Assembly: GCA_036873755.1 (NCBI GenBank)
Contig: JAVTVY010018961.1
Coordinates: forward strand, 1-64,000
Direction: 5' to 3'
Source of the DNA: Hanleya hanleyi
Lineage: Eukaryota; Mollusca; Polyplacophora; Lepidopleurida; Hanleyidae
DNA length: 64,000 nucleotides
In this document: positions 44,361-56,570 of the stretch, one piece after another
How positions within the stretch are numbered: position 1 is the first letter of the stretch
Layout of the letters: every line of letters starts with the position of its first letter
Notes under the pieces: model-generated
Databases searched by the model: none
Told to the model about the DNA's origin: nothing
The model's input: the letters and a program-made list of their open reading frames with translations, nothing else
Program-made: the position numbers and the translations under genes

Positions 44361-45024
44361 AAAAAGATTACTGGCAAAATTTGCAAGTTCATAATATGTT
44401 ACAGGCGAAGTACCCCAACGGGGGGGGGGAATATTTCTGACAAAATCAAGATGAAGCTGATGATTACGTACCTGAAAACAAAGTCTTTTGCAATACATGT
44501 AATGTACATGTATCAATATCACTTGAAAAGCAACGCAAATATGTATCATAATTGGCGAAAGTCAAAACCTTTGAAGGCATTTATTTTACACCTTTGAAAT
44601 CAGTGGAACCGATGACCATCACACGTGCCAAGCACTGTCTCCTGATATACACGTATTATATCAAGTTTACTGACTTGCTAAATAATATGAGAGATACACG
44701 TCATTAATGATGCCGCCCATTTGGATCTGGGCAATGCCCTCCTGACCCCGCCCCCCCCCCCCCCCAACCAGAATTGGGTCAATCATTGGAAGCCTCCTCT
44801 TGCATTAATGAAGGTTTCCAAGTTTCATATAAATAGTTAATGAGCAAGATCAAGGGTATAGGTTATCATGGTTATAGGTCACGTGATTACGCCGACAAGA
44901 CGCCGACAACGCACGGTCAAAGCGCTGCCACCACTAGTAGTAGCATAAAAATGGGCTCCCTGTGTCACATGTGCAAGTGCAAATGGTACAGGATGTAAGT
45001 GACGACATTACGCCGTATTTACGC

Positions 45025-45090
45025 CGCCATCGACCCGCCATCGACCCGCCAACGCCCCGCCAACGGTCCACCAACGCGCCGTCAATGCCC
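45025..45090. repeat. Six perfect-length 11-bp repeats
   Basis: cgccatcgacc x2, cgccaacgccc, cgccaacggtc, caccaacgcgc, cgtcaatgccc: six units of exactly 11 bp in a GC-rich patch. Confidence 0.85.
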
Positions 45091-45727
45091 CATCTCGACC
45101 AATCAGTACGAAACTCCCAAGTTTGATGACGTATAATTTCATCCATTGTTGAGGGGAAATCTACCGATTCTTGTAGTTTAAACAAAAGGAAACCCTCTCA
45201 AAGTCGCACTCCATACCTAGATATTCAACGACTCATCCAATCAGAATCAAGTATGTAACCGCCATGTTTGAGTACGTGAGCGTTTATGAAGAATTGTCGA
45301 CGTCTATGGAGAAAACATTTAGAATAAATATGCCATTCTAATCACCAGGCCAATGTAGATGGATACATAGATGGATGTTATCGGATGATAAGTATAATGA
45401 GGTAACTAAATTTTGACTTTGAAACTATAACGTACATACACGTACATACGCTGTATCATATTAAAGCTATATTGTAGCTATCTTATTCAATCATAAGACA
45501 ATTAATCGAACACATTATTGAAGTAAAACTGATGTCATCAAACCGAAATTAAGTTTATATAGTAAATATCCAACAATCTTCAAGAGCAAAAATTCTAACT
45601 ATACCTATTATAAATAGCTGTTTTATTGATTCAGTAGTTACAATACAATATTTTCAAAACATCATTGTAAATACACAAAATAAAAAAAGTTTTGCGTGAT
45701 ATGTACATCTAACAGTAAATTATATGC

Positions 45728-45877
45728 GATCCGAAGTGATTCGAAACGATCCGGAGCGATCCGAAATTATCCGAACTGATCTGGAGTGATCCGGAGTGAT
45801 CTGAAATGATCCAGATTGGTCCAAAGTGATACAGATTGATTCGAAATAATCCGGAGTGACCCGAAATAATCAGGAGC
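45728..45877. repeat. Fifteen perfect-length 10-bp repeats
   Basis: Units of the form gatccgaagt/gatccggagt run for 150 bp without a single length change, though nearly every unit has substitutions. Confidence 0.92.
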
Positions 45878-46305
45878 CACATCCACATCTAAAGTCCACA
45901 TATCCAGATCCGCATATCTACCTCTATATATATGACAGATTCCACAGTAAATGGGACACTCAGTAACATTTTCAAAGGATATAATTTGAATTTGAAGATA
46001 GGGTAATATTGTGTATCACATATGTCAAGAAATGTGGTCACGGACATATTTTACTGTGTTTTGGGGGGTAATTTGATGTGGATGAAATGTGTAACATTAT
46101 TTGACGGACACAACTACCATCCACGATACTGCTGCTGGAATTAATGTACAAATGAATATCTATCAATTGCAGAACTATGTGACAGGTCATTTTTTGGGCG
46201 TAAAATCAATCTAAATAGTGATTTTGATGTGTATAGGATAGCACAGCTAATTCTTGTTGAGTTAATGTCCTTTTGTAATGTAATTTTGTTGAGTTAATGT
46301 CCTTT

Positions 46306-46867
46306 GTTGCTAATGTTACTTTTGTCCTTCAAGATGCGTAACATTAGCAACCACACAAGCCTATACATTTTGATACAGGTTATGGAGTGGCAGAAAGCAA
46401 AATACAATTTATCATCCAGGATGTTATTTATTTGTAGAATATTTGGAATTCAATCCCTTTGGAACACACGTAATTAACACTACTTGTTGCTAATGTTATT
46501 TCCGTCAAACTCGTCCTGTAACATATGACACAAACGGAAGTCGAAATCCGATTGAGGGTTCCTAACTGCAGCCTCGATTTGGACGTTTCTTTGCTAGTCT
46601 GTGTGATTGCTGGCCAACACGTCAATTAGACCGGTTATAAGTGTTCACTGTTTTTCAGAGAGTGATCTGAAATTTCCTGCCAAGAAAAGTAACATTAGCA
46701 ACCTTAGCTACTGGCAAGGGTTTTCACATAACAATGAGATAACAGCAGCAGCAATTAGTGAGATAATCTATAATATTTATTCTGATAGCTAGATCATGGT
46801 GATACAATTAGATTGTAAACGCAATAAAACTTTTATTAACCAGTTCCGTCAAAGTAACATTAGCAGC
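46306..46867. repeat. Dispersed GTTGCTAATGTTAC boxes
   Basis: gttgctaatgttac at 46306-46319 and its inverse at 46338-46351 form a perfect 14-bp hairpin. Further copies are at 46486-46498 (+), 46689-46702 (-) and 46854-46867 (-, one or two changes). Two are adjacent to tccgtcaaa. Confidence 0.8.
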
Positions 46868-46959
46868 AATGGGCAAATCAGTAGTAATTGTAGTCACTGA
46901 ATTCAGACTCGTCCTTTTAACAAAATCCTCTGGTATGTGATGGAACACTATATTGAATT

Positions 46960-47600
46960 CTGTCCGTCCCACATTTGTGAACGCGATATCTCGAGAACAA
47001 TTCGACCAATTGACTTCAAACTTGAGAATGGGGCTTCGCATCAGTTAGACGGCCATTGGTATTGATTTTCGGTGAGGTACGTAATGCAAGATGGCTGCCA
47101 TTGACCATATTGGATTTCATCCGTCCCACATCTTGTGAACGCGATATCTCGAGAACAAAACAACCAATCGACTTCAAACTTGGGAAGGTACTTAACATCA
47201 GTTAGATGGCCATTGGTATCGATTTCCACTGAGGTACGTAATCCAAGATGGCTGCCATTGACCATATTGGATTCCATCCATCTCGCATCTTGTGAACGCG
47301 ATATCTCGAGAACAATTCAACCAATCGACTTCAAACTCGAGAAGGAGTTTCACATCAGTTAGACGGCCATTGGGATTGATTTTCACTGAGGTATGTAACC
47401 CAAGATGGCTGGCATTGACCATCTTGGATTCCGTCTGTCCCGCATCTTGTGAACGCAGTATCGTGAGAACAAATTGTCTGATTGACTTCAAACTTGAGAA
47501 GGTGCTTCACATCAGTTAGACGGCCATTGGTATTGATTTTCATTAAGGTAGTATGTAATCCAAGATGGCTGCCATTGACCATCTTGGATTTCACTCATCC
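46960..47600. repeat. Tandem array of ~157-bp units, four copies
   Basis: Landmarks cttgtgaacgcgatatctcg, agaacaattc.accaat.ga, cttcaaacttgagaagg, atcagttagacggccattgg, caagatggctgccattgacc. Units start near 46965, 47125, 47280 and 47437. The aagatggctgcc...ccatattggatt block is shared with the 19.6-21.8 kb array. Confidence 0.9.
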
Positions 47601-47875
47601 ATATTGTACTCATCTGTGTTGTGAACGCGATAATTCCTCCCATTGATTTATAAACCTCATCATCCACAAATCCATATACAACTACTGACTTACATTCCAG
47701 TGTTACACTATCCATTTCTGCTTCCCAAACCCCCTCAAATTGTCTCAACAATTACAGATAAACGTCTCTTTCCACATACACATATCCATTTTCCAAGTTA
47801 TATTTAAGGAGATATTGGAAACGTATATGCTGTACGCTCTCAAACAGGCTACTTGGCGGAGGACCTGCTAGCTAC

Positions 47876-48401
47876 TCAGCTTGTTAGTTTTGTTGTGTCA
47901 TTGTAGGAGTTAAACTGTGAGTATTCAATTCGCATAAATTTGAGTATTTTTTCTCGGGTTTGGTTCAGCTTTGGACATCTACAAATGAAGTATGTTTCGT
48001 CCTCAACTTCGGTGTCACAGAGTTTGCACAAACGGTCTTCTCTGTTAGTGTTTTTACTGCGGCCTTTTCTATTGCAAGATCATGAGCGAAGATTCGTATC
48101 TTTGTTAGAGTCTGTCTGTAGTTGTGATTTTTAATAATATCTAGGTACTGTTTACTGCTGTTTGATTGATGTATCAAGCTGTAGGTTTCCAATATGGTGG
48201 AAATGTTTATTTTGTGTATTTTGTAGTTGTTATAGGTGATTTGCTGTTTATCTTTGACGTTTTGTAATGTTCTATGGTTTATGTTATCTGTTAGTGGTAT
48301 ATTTTGTTCGATCAGCAGTTTCGGTACATAGTTATGCCAGCTGGGTTTATGGGCATCGTTCAAAAATTTGCTGCAATGATATGCATCTTGCAGGATGGGG
48401 C

Positions 48402-48432
<31 letters not shown>

Positions 48433-51323
48433 AGTCCTCTAGTCGGATTGCATATTTTAAGATGGTTGAGTTTATATCAAATATAAGTGGATTGCGGTCT
48501 GGTTCATTTTTACTTGCACAGTTTGAGGTGAATTTGTTCACTGGAAGATTGAGTTTGCAGAATTTGGTATGGAGTTTTTCATATGGTTCATTATCTATTA
48601 AATCGTAAGAGTGGTTGATGTCGTGTCGGAATTTTGCTGTCTGTTCGGCTCCCCATATTTCACATCCGTATAATATAATCGGCTTGACCAAGCTGTCAAA
48701 TAGCTTGTTGTATATTGCTGGAGGTGGGTTTAATCCATTGAATGATTTATGTATCTTGAAAAGTGCTTTTATGGCTTTTTTGTATAGTGCTGTTCTTGTT
48801 GGTGCGAAATTCCCTTGGTAGTTTATGGTGCATCCTAAATATGTGTATTCCGATGTATTTTGTATTTGTTCAGAGTTTAGTGTGAATATTGGGATATTTG
48901 TCTGTCTGCCTTTTTGAATGATCACTGTGTTAGTTTTTGTGAAGTTAACTTCAAGGTGCCAGCTTGTGCAGTATTCGTGTAGTGTGTTGAGACATTCTTG
49001 CAGTCCCTCAGGGGTTTCGGGCAGGAGCACGAGGTCATCTGCCCATAGAAGATGTTATATTTGTTCTTTGTGAAGGGGTGGGGGAGAGGGGGGGGGGTAG
49101 ACAGATGGGTTGTGGGAAGTAGAGGTCATTCAGAAACAGGTTGAAAATTGTAGGGCTCAGGTTGTCACCTTGTTTTAGTCCAATGTTGGATGTGGGGAAA
49201 TCTGCCCTATTGTTGTTGATTTTCAGGCTGGCATTGTTATTTGTGTACATTGATTTAACGACTTCATATAGTTTCCCTCTGATATTGCAGCGCAGCAGTT
49301 TGACAAGTATGCGTTGTGCCATACTTTGTCAAAGGCTTTTTTGAAATCAATGAAGCACAGTTATAGTTTTCTTTTAGAAGATGTATATTTGTTGACTAGA
49401 GTTATTAGAATGAAGAGATTATCTGTTGTTTGTCTCCCTTTTCTGAAGCCTGATTGATTGTCAGTCATTATGTTGTTGTCATCTAAGTAGTTGGTTAGTC
49501 TTGTGTTCAGAATGGTTGAGAACAGTTTTCCAAGACAGCTTAGTAAAGAAATTCCTCTTTAATTTCCTGGGTCAAGCTTAAGAGTCCTTTTGTGAATGGG
49601 AGAAATGTAACTGTGAGACCAGCTGGAGGGGTAGATTCCATTTTGGAGTATAATATTGAAGAGGTTTGTAAGGGTTGATAGAAGAATATATTTGCTAAAT
49701 TTTAGAATTTCTTTTGTTAATCGGTCTAAGCCTGCTGCTTTGTTATTTTTCAATGTAGATATTGCTTGAAGAACTTCCCTACTTTTGATTGTGTCATCTA
49801 GAGTGGAATGTGTGTATTTAAGTTTCTCTAGTTGGGATATCCCACTTAATATATCAGGATGTTCTGAACTGTCGGACCAGGACTGTGTGTTGAGTTGTTT
49901 AGTGTTTTAGGAGGCCATTTGTGGTTTCTTCTGGTAGTTCTTCTGTGTTGTTGTTATTTGTAAGGTCATCTATAAGCTTCCAAAAAGTTTTTGGGTCAGA
50001 CTGTTGTACAGATTTCAGCTGGTCATATATAGTGTTCTTCATATTTTTTCGTTTCCTTTTTGGGGTATTTTTAAGTTGCTCTTGTACTAAAGAATCGACC
50101 TCCGATCTGATGGTCAGTGGGGGTATTTTGTTAGAAGAGTGGATAGTTTTTTCAGTTGGTCTCTAATGCGTTGTATGGTGGGGTTTGTTGGCGTTCGTTT
50201 TTTTCGTTTAGTTCTGTTTGTTTTCCTTGGTGGCTGTAGAGCAATGGTTAGTGCAGTATCAACAAGAATGTTAGTAATGTTTGCTGTAGCAGAGTCAATT
50301 CCTTCTTGGGTTGGATCAATATCTTTAGACATGAAGGATTGAATTTTGTATATATTGAGGTCGCTGAGGAGGGCTTCTTGGAAGCTGCTTTTGTCTTCGG
50401 TGTTAATTTTTAATCGTTGTGGGATAGGTGTAGTTGTCACTTTAGGTGGATTTGTGGGCTGAAAATGGCATTTCAAGATTGTAGAGACTGGACAGTGAAT
50501 GGATGAGCATGTGGGGAAGAGGGGATGGATATTTAGGTATAGGATACGGTTACGGATAGTTTCTGAGCAAATAAAGTAGTCTACTTGGCTATATCCACGA
50601 CGGTGGTGACATGTGAGGTTTCCCACACTGTCACCTGGTGTTCTGCCATTGAGGATTCTGGTTTGTGTGGCTATACACATATCTATCAATTTTTGCCCAT
50701 TTGCATTTTTTCCTATCAACAGATTTCCGTGGTTTAATGGTCTCGTCTGATTTGTATGTGTGGGACAGAGGGAGGAAATGTGGGTCATCGTTTATCATAA
50801 AGTCGTTGATTGGGCCATTAACAGAGCTTGTTCGCGCATTAAAGTCCCCAAGAAGTAAAATGTCTCCTTGTTTAGAAAACATGGCTATTTCACGTTCCAG
50901 TTCGGTAAATTGGTTCTTGAGGTATGGAGAGTCTTCTGGAGGGATATAATTGGTACATATAAACAAATCCTTATTCCATCCGAATTTTGCTCCAGTTAGT
51001 TGTATCCATAGTGTGTATGGGTTGCTTGTTTTCTTGTAAGAGATTTTGCCGTGGTAAGAATTTCGGAATAGCACTAGGAGCCCGCCAGAGTCTCTGACAG
51101 AGTAACTTGTAGAGTAGCTATGTTTATGAACATACTGATATCCAGATATATGGAGCTTTGGCATATTCTTTCGTGATGTCCAAGTCTCTTGTAAACCGAT
51201 GAAGTCGTGCTCATTGATTTCTTTCAGTACTTCAACATCTCTATTTACATTATTTACATTGAAGTTACTTAATCCTTCAGCATTCCATGATAGGAATGAC
51301 AATAGGTTTCTAAATGTCATCAA
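47876..51323 (-). pseudogene. LINE ORF2: endonuclease, reverse transcriptase, C-terminal CCHC
   Basis: The frame starting at 51323 shows endonuclease motifs SWNAEGL, LQETW, LLGDFNART, later YSQVDYFI and a terminal S-x-H. Then the RT: NNKAAGLDRLTKEI (about 49740), SHSYISPIHK, F-x-D-F-K-K-A-F-D-K-V-W near 49320-49360, GLKQGDNLSPTIF (about 49180), and A-D-D-L-V-L-L near 49040. A thumb-like region ILYGCEIWG and a cysteine-rich C-terminus (about 47980-48040) end at a TGA at 47876-47878. It is broken into at least five frames, with shifts at homopolymer G/C and A/T runs and a (CA)n expansion inside the coding part at about 48401-48430, so it is inactive. Confidence 0.85.
48401..48430. repeat. (GT)n microsatellite inside LINE ORF2
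   Basis: About 14 GT repeats interrupt ORF2; on the coding strand they read as a His-Thr run. It extends without a stop, but the codons are not expected in the protein. Confidence 0.85.
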
Positions 51324-52204
51324 AATGGAGATTAGTTATTGACCAGTAGCTGTTGTCCTAGTTGAGAGTAATGAATAGATTATATGTGTACCATTTGTAG
51401 ATACACCTGTGGTGAACGTTGGTAGATGTATAATATAAGTGCACAATGAGAGTTGGTACTAATTAACATCATGCATGACACAGCAGACAAATAATAATAC
51501 CGTAAACCGTATACTATTGTTATTGGTAAAATCTGCTTTGGGGGGTATGTCTCGTCAAACCTTTACATGTCTACTGTGTCAGTACGGTGAGGTGCCAAAC
51601 AGAGAAAGTTTCTTGTGGATCCAGTCCAAACAGTTCTTATAAATTTTGTTTTGTGAGGATTTTGGCAGATTGATTTGTGAAGGGTATTCTCTGGGTGGTT
51701 TACATTGGGTGTTTATCTATGTGTAAGAAGTACATGTAAAAGGGATGATTAAGACTTTGAATAGTGATCTACATACAGTCTACATCGTCACTAACCTTAT
51801 CAAAAACATATCATTAACTCTGCATGGAGCTTACATTCTATAAAATATATGGACTGATACATGTAATAGCACCATCAGCATCACAAGCTATCATCAATAT
51901 ATATTTCTGCACGATTTTGCACAGACAGCATACATGTACAAAGTGTTCCCATTTGGGAAATAATCTTAGTTCTGTAGTGTCACAAGAAATGTTCGGATTG
52001 TCACAGTTGTTTCTGTCATCGATACATTGATTATTTAAGTTTTGTATTCATGGTTTTCACATTTTGGCATAGCTTGGCACAATATAGGATTAATCACCAT
52101 CATAAATATCTACAATTTATATTGAGAGTCTGTCTGCAACCATGATGTGGGTGTGAACGAGCTTCAATATTTAGCACTTTTATAATCTACTATAAAATGA
52201 CGTT

Positions 52205-52400
52205 ACTGTGACGTCATCAAGTCGGCCATCTTGGATTTTTTTACATTTTGTGGTAGAGCTTGACCCAAGGATATAGTGTGGTAAGTTTCAGCCCCCTAGC
52301 TCAAGGGGCCAGAAAAATAATTAGGGGGGGCCATTCCGCCCCCCCCCCCCGCCCTAGGCCACGACAGGTCCCCAAAAGCCCAGGCCAGATAGGGTTAAAC
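52205..52400. mobile_element. piggyBac-type MITE, right-end copy within the LINE
   Basis: Same order of blocks as 30480-30690: gacgtcatc, ggccatcttggattttttta, gtggtaagtttca, C-run, cccaggccagatagggttaa. It lies between the ORF1 and ORF2 remnants of the LINE, so it inserted later. Confidence 0.6.
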
Positions 52401-52640
52401 AGTCTATATACCAGCACATGCGCGTTGTTTAACCAGGAAGAACGATAGAATAATCTGTTATTGTCTGAGTGGAGTTGCACAGACCACAAATGAAAATGTA
52501 CTTGCGACTGTCTTAAAACTTACATAACAGCGCATGCGCGTTGTTTAACCAGGAAGAACGATAGAATAATCCCTGTTATTGCCAGAGGAGTTGCACAGAC
52601 CAGCAAATAAGGGGTAGGACTGCCTTAAACCTCCTTAATC
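52400..52640. repeat. Two tandem copies of ~118 bp
   Basis: catgcgcgttgtttaaccag gaagaacgatagaata...gagttgcacagacca occurs at about 52416 and 52533. Confidence 0.85.
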
Positions 52641-52664
52641 ACCAGTCCTTGCAATGTTGAAAAT

Positions 52665-52950
52665 ATGTAGCATTTGTGCTAATTATACAATATATTTTCT
52701 TTAAGGAGAGGCAATCGGACAATTTGGAGCTGCGATTTAGAAGAAATATTCAATATTTATCATGGATGCAATTTAGAAGAAATATTCAATATTTAGCATT
52801 TGTGCTAATTATACAATATATTTTCTTTCGGGAGAGGCAGTCCGACAATTTGCGTTTGCGAGTTATCATGAATACTGAATATTTCTTCTGGCTGCAATTT
52901 AGAAAGAAATATTGAATATTTAGCAATTGTGCTAATTATACAATATATTT
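52665..52950. repeat. AT-rich tandem repeat with aatattcaatattt palindromes
   Basis: gtgctaattatacaatatat recurs at about 52676, 52800 and 52929, with gcaatttagaagaaatattc between copies. Confidence 0.85.
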
Positions 52951-53369
52951 CATTTGAGAACAGGCAAGTCAAAGTGCTAACTAGCAGTAATCCTAGAAAT
53001 TATCTTCAAAGTAGCACACCCCTTTCTAAATATCACTGATTTTAGAAATTATTTGCGAAGTAGCAGATCTGCTAAATAGCATGCTAGACAATAATAACCA
53101 TTCCTGCACCTTAATGGAACGAGCGAGGGGGAGGTTGGTTCTTCATCCAGTGTGGCGGTGTAGGGAGGTCATCTTTCCGGATGGAACTAGCTGTTTTATG
53201 TTCTTCTCTGTAGTCACTGTGGGGAGTGGATGTCATCTGTGGTTCTGTAGCCGCTCGTCTGAGAGGGATCCATTTGTTGTAGTTTCGAAAATCAGGTTGA
53301 TGGGAGTGGTAGGGGCTTCTGCGTTCAGTGTAGTGTTGGTCAGGAGAGGTGACTCTTCCGTGATTATTT

Positions 53370-53745
53370 CTCTTCTAGTTCGCAATCATCTGTCGCATAC
53401 CCAAGGCATTTATATGTTTGTTGTCGGTCATACAGTTCGGATCGTCTGTTATATAATTGTTTCCGACGTAGCTTATTTTGGCATTGGGGGGGGGGGGGAA
53501 TAAATCTCTGACGCTATATTCTAGGTCATCTCTGTCCGACTTTCTCAGGTACGTAGGAAATATGGTGGATACCATAACATTTGTATTATGAAGAACTGCT
53601 TCTGATGTCGCTTTGAAGGAGGCTAATTGGTCGTGGGAATTTTCAGGGTTTGGGTTATCTACGTCGTTTGTTCCCAGTAGAGCTATCTGTGTTCTAGGGG
53701 TGATTTCAAAATCAGATAAGGTGGTATCCTGTGCTGAAATTAGTC
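53370..53745 (-). pseudogene. LINE ORF1 esterase (SGNH-hydrolase) domain
   Basis: The minus strand encodes IALLGTNDVDN and later VMVSTIFPTYL and DNKHINALG. GTND and D-x-x-H-(I/L)-N are the block III and block V motifs of the SGNH-type esterase found in ORF1 of CR1-like LINEs. The nucleophile block and the 5' part of ORF1 were not identified. A G-rich run at 53486-53500 lies inside the domain. It is 2 kb from ORF2 on the same strand. Confidence 0.65.
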
Positions 53746-54042
53746 TGAGAGCAGTTAAAACTCAATTTAACCAGTATCAAGTACCATCTCCCAACAGCTA
53801 TAGGCTGAAGATGGTCACCAGATGGTCATATGTTGAAGCACTTGTGGTCAAGCAGATTGGACCAAACCACTGCTTAAAATAGTTCATGGTAAAGTTGCTG
53901 GTTATGATCAATCTCCCTAGCTTACTGGACATATAATTCTGTTCATGTTTTTTGTAGTTTGCTCGAGTTTGTATCTCTGTCAAACTAGTGGTTTCTACAA
54001 TTAAAATCACACTATATGTTATACATTCCTCTGTGTAGTAGT

Positions 54043-55234
54043 CCGTGAGCTACTAGGGGTCACCTTGCACCCCCCACTACAGAGCGAAACTATGTTTTGT
54101 ATGTACCTTAGGACATGTCAAATAAGAAACAACTTGTTAACAGTCGATAAACTGGGACTCCCTACCCCTTTAATCAGTTTGAAATTACCCCCTATGTTAA
54201 AAACTACCATTTTTGTGACAATAGGGGTAGGGTTACAAGAATAGTCTTACCTTCCATAATTATTATCTAATCTTTATAATGATGGTCACATATTATTCAG
54301 CATCGATTGCTGCATCAAATATTTACGAGATACTATTACTATTTGCTGGGTATGACGTCACACATGGACCTTAAATACAACAATAAGAGTAGTAGCGAAA
54401 GCGGGCGTTTTGGGTGTGCGTGAGGGTGTGTTTGAGCGATTGAGTGACCATTCTTGGTCCGAATGCGTCGTGTGAGATGTCAAAATGAAGCCCTCGGTAT
54501 GTAGACCACGACTTGAGGGATGTCCACATCATCTTTGAAGTCATGGTGACGTCATCAGTAGGAGTAGTATGGGCATTTTCGTGATGTGAAGGAAGGTTTT
54601 TGGGGTAGAGATGGACCTTTGTGGTCCAAATGGACCGTGTGGGATGTCATCTTGTAGCTCTGTGCATGTAGACGACGAATGGAATGGTTTTTGTTGGAAG
54701 TCGCATCGTGCTACTCATGCGCAGTTGGACAGTAGTAACAAAAAGTAACAAAAGATGTCATTTTGGGCATGGGCAACGACATGCTTGGACAATCAAGAGA
54801 TTGTTTGGTCCAATTAATGGACTGGTTGGGGTATCTTAGTAAAGCTTTCGTGGGGTAGAGTCAGACAGGCGTGTGTTTTTTTGGAAGTCATGCCAATCTG
54901 CGCATGCGCAGTTGGGGCGTAGTAAGTAAAGTGGTCATTCTTGAGGTGCACAAGAGTATATTCGAGATATTGAGGTTCTTTATCTCATCCGAAGATTGAG
55001 TGTAGGGTGTCATCTTGAAGCTCTCGTGGCAACCTGCGGGATTTCCATGTCATCTGTGACGTTATTGATGACGTTATCAGTACGAGTGGTAAGAAACTGA
55101 GGGACCATTCTTGGTCCGAATGGGACGTGTGGGGTATCATATCAAAGCTTTTGTGGGACAGCGTCCGACTGGACTGGCCTTTCGCTCCGTAGTGTGTGGG
55201 GGTGGGGGGCAAGGTGAAACCTAGTAGCTCACGG
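54043..55234. mobile_element. 1.2-kb non-autonomous DNA transposon with ~38-bp TIRs
   Basis: ccgtgagctactaggggtca at the left and its inverse (tgaaacctagtagctcacgg) at the right, each followed inward by a C/G-rich stretch. The interior has four diverged copies of accattcttggtccgaatg with gtgacgtcatcagta blocks. A related copy in opposite orientation is at 34.1-35.2 kb. No target duplication was certain. Confidence 0.75.
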
Positions 55235-56189
55235 TCTATAGTGATTTTCTGTGCTGAACAGTGTGCTAATTCCAGAAATCTTATTGCACGGGTCAGTTTT
55301 TACGGTGGGGTTTCTGTTTTGACAAATTCTAGATGATACAGGAGGGTACAGAGTGGGCTCCCGCTATTTAAATCACTTAAACATGAAGGTGCAATATCAA
55401 CATGAACAAATACACCAGTGTCTGAGCTCAGCTGATAGTTTTAGTTTTCCTAAATGTTATTATGTGTGTATTATCATGGTATCAGTTTCCACATTCAACA
55501 TGCACTTATTAACATATACTAATCGAGTACGGATTGAGGGTCTATCAGTGCCGTGATACCCTCTTTAACTGCAATATCCATGAATGAAGGAATAAGACAC
55601 TACAATCTCAAGTAAGGAAGCTCAAGCCAGGAATCAAGTGTCATAGTATTTTGATTTCAACTCCGGATCCACTGAAGAAAAATCTAGCAACACATTCGAG
55701 CCACATTCTTATAGGTAAACTATCCAAAATGGCAACTGTAAAAAAAAAAAAAAAAAAAAAAAAAAGGTTCGGCTAATAATGTAGATTTTATATGGACTAA
55801 ATTTTTTTTTTATAAACTAAGAACCTATCAGAAAGAGTCAATCAGTCTGAAAATTTTATCTGCAGCATACACGTCGCATTCAAACATAGATAAAAACGTC
55901 TGTTTTATCCACATATGTCTTTTTCACCTACCAAACTCTAATGCATATACCAATCCTAATCAATTAATATTCTATCAGTGCTTCCCGATTATATAGACAG
56001 CGACATATCCAAATGGGGGAGCAGAAAGGATTTGAATTAGATGTCATAAGTTTTGGTCGGAATAATGGGTAGCACTGCTATTTTATCATGCCCGTCAGGG
56101 ATATACCTCTGGTTTTGTGACAATGAAAAAAGTAACCATATGACTTCATACCGCCTGGAAACAGGAATATTTTTATTTTGTCCGAATAT
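55235..56189. other. Non-coding, apart from the poly(A) run
   Basis: No exon or repeat structure recognised. Confidence 0.45.
55740..55765. repeat. Poly(A) run
   Basis: About 25 consecutive A. It may be a retroposed 3' end; no source sequence was recognised upstream. Confidence 0.8.
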
Positions 56190-56570
56190 GATATATTTTT
56201 CTTACCCCTTGAGCTAGGGAGCGGAAACTTACCACACTATATCTACCAGAAAATGTAAAAAATTAAAAAAGGCATTTTTTGTTCGATTTGTCGGTCAGAT
56301 TATTCTTTTTTTTTTATTGATGTGTTTTCTTCACAAAAATGCATGATAAATTGGTAAATAACAATGATGTGAAATAAAAAAAACTAACAAAAACATCACT
56401 TTTCTGGTACCCCACGTGGACGCCAGTTAGAATTTACTGATGATCCTCTGCTCAGGGGGTTATGCAAATATCCTCAAAATGAACACAATGTAATGAACTG
56501 CATGGAGAATCGGCTCTAAATTTTGTATCATTCCGCAGATAGGGTAGAAAGTTTATATTGGGGGGGCGGG
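56190..56570. mobile_element. piggyBac-type MITE relative, partial
   Basis: gagctagggagcggaaacttaccacactat, accagaaaatgt, ggcattttttgttcg and a G-run near 56560 correspond to the copies at 8.2 and 29.4 kb; no TTAA-bounded end was seen. (Quoted in short blocks.). Confidence 0.45.

Larger units (their letters stand above)
47640..53800 (-). mobile_element. Degenerate non-LTR retrotransposon (LINE) with ORF1 esterase and ORF2 EN-RT
   Basis: Minus-strand order is ORF1 remnant (53745 to 53370), about 2 kb of mixed sequence, ORF2 remnant (51323 to 47876), and a 3' region to about 47640. An esterase-type ORF1 plus an APE-type endonuclease and reverse transcriptase place it in the CR1/Jockey superfamily; I cannot assign the clade. 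The 51.3-53.1 kb interval contains other repeats (piggyBac-like end at 52.2-52.4 kb, small tandem duplications), so the element has been invaded. Confidence 0.75.

Noticed and set aside
50114..51323. Plus-strand frames opposite the LINE
   Set aside because: Shadows of the minus-strand endonuclease and RT frames.
52260..52489. Short frames across the C-run at 52.3 kb
   Set aside because: Fall within the piggyBac-type MITE end and adjoining tandem duplication.
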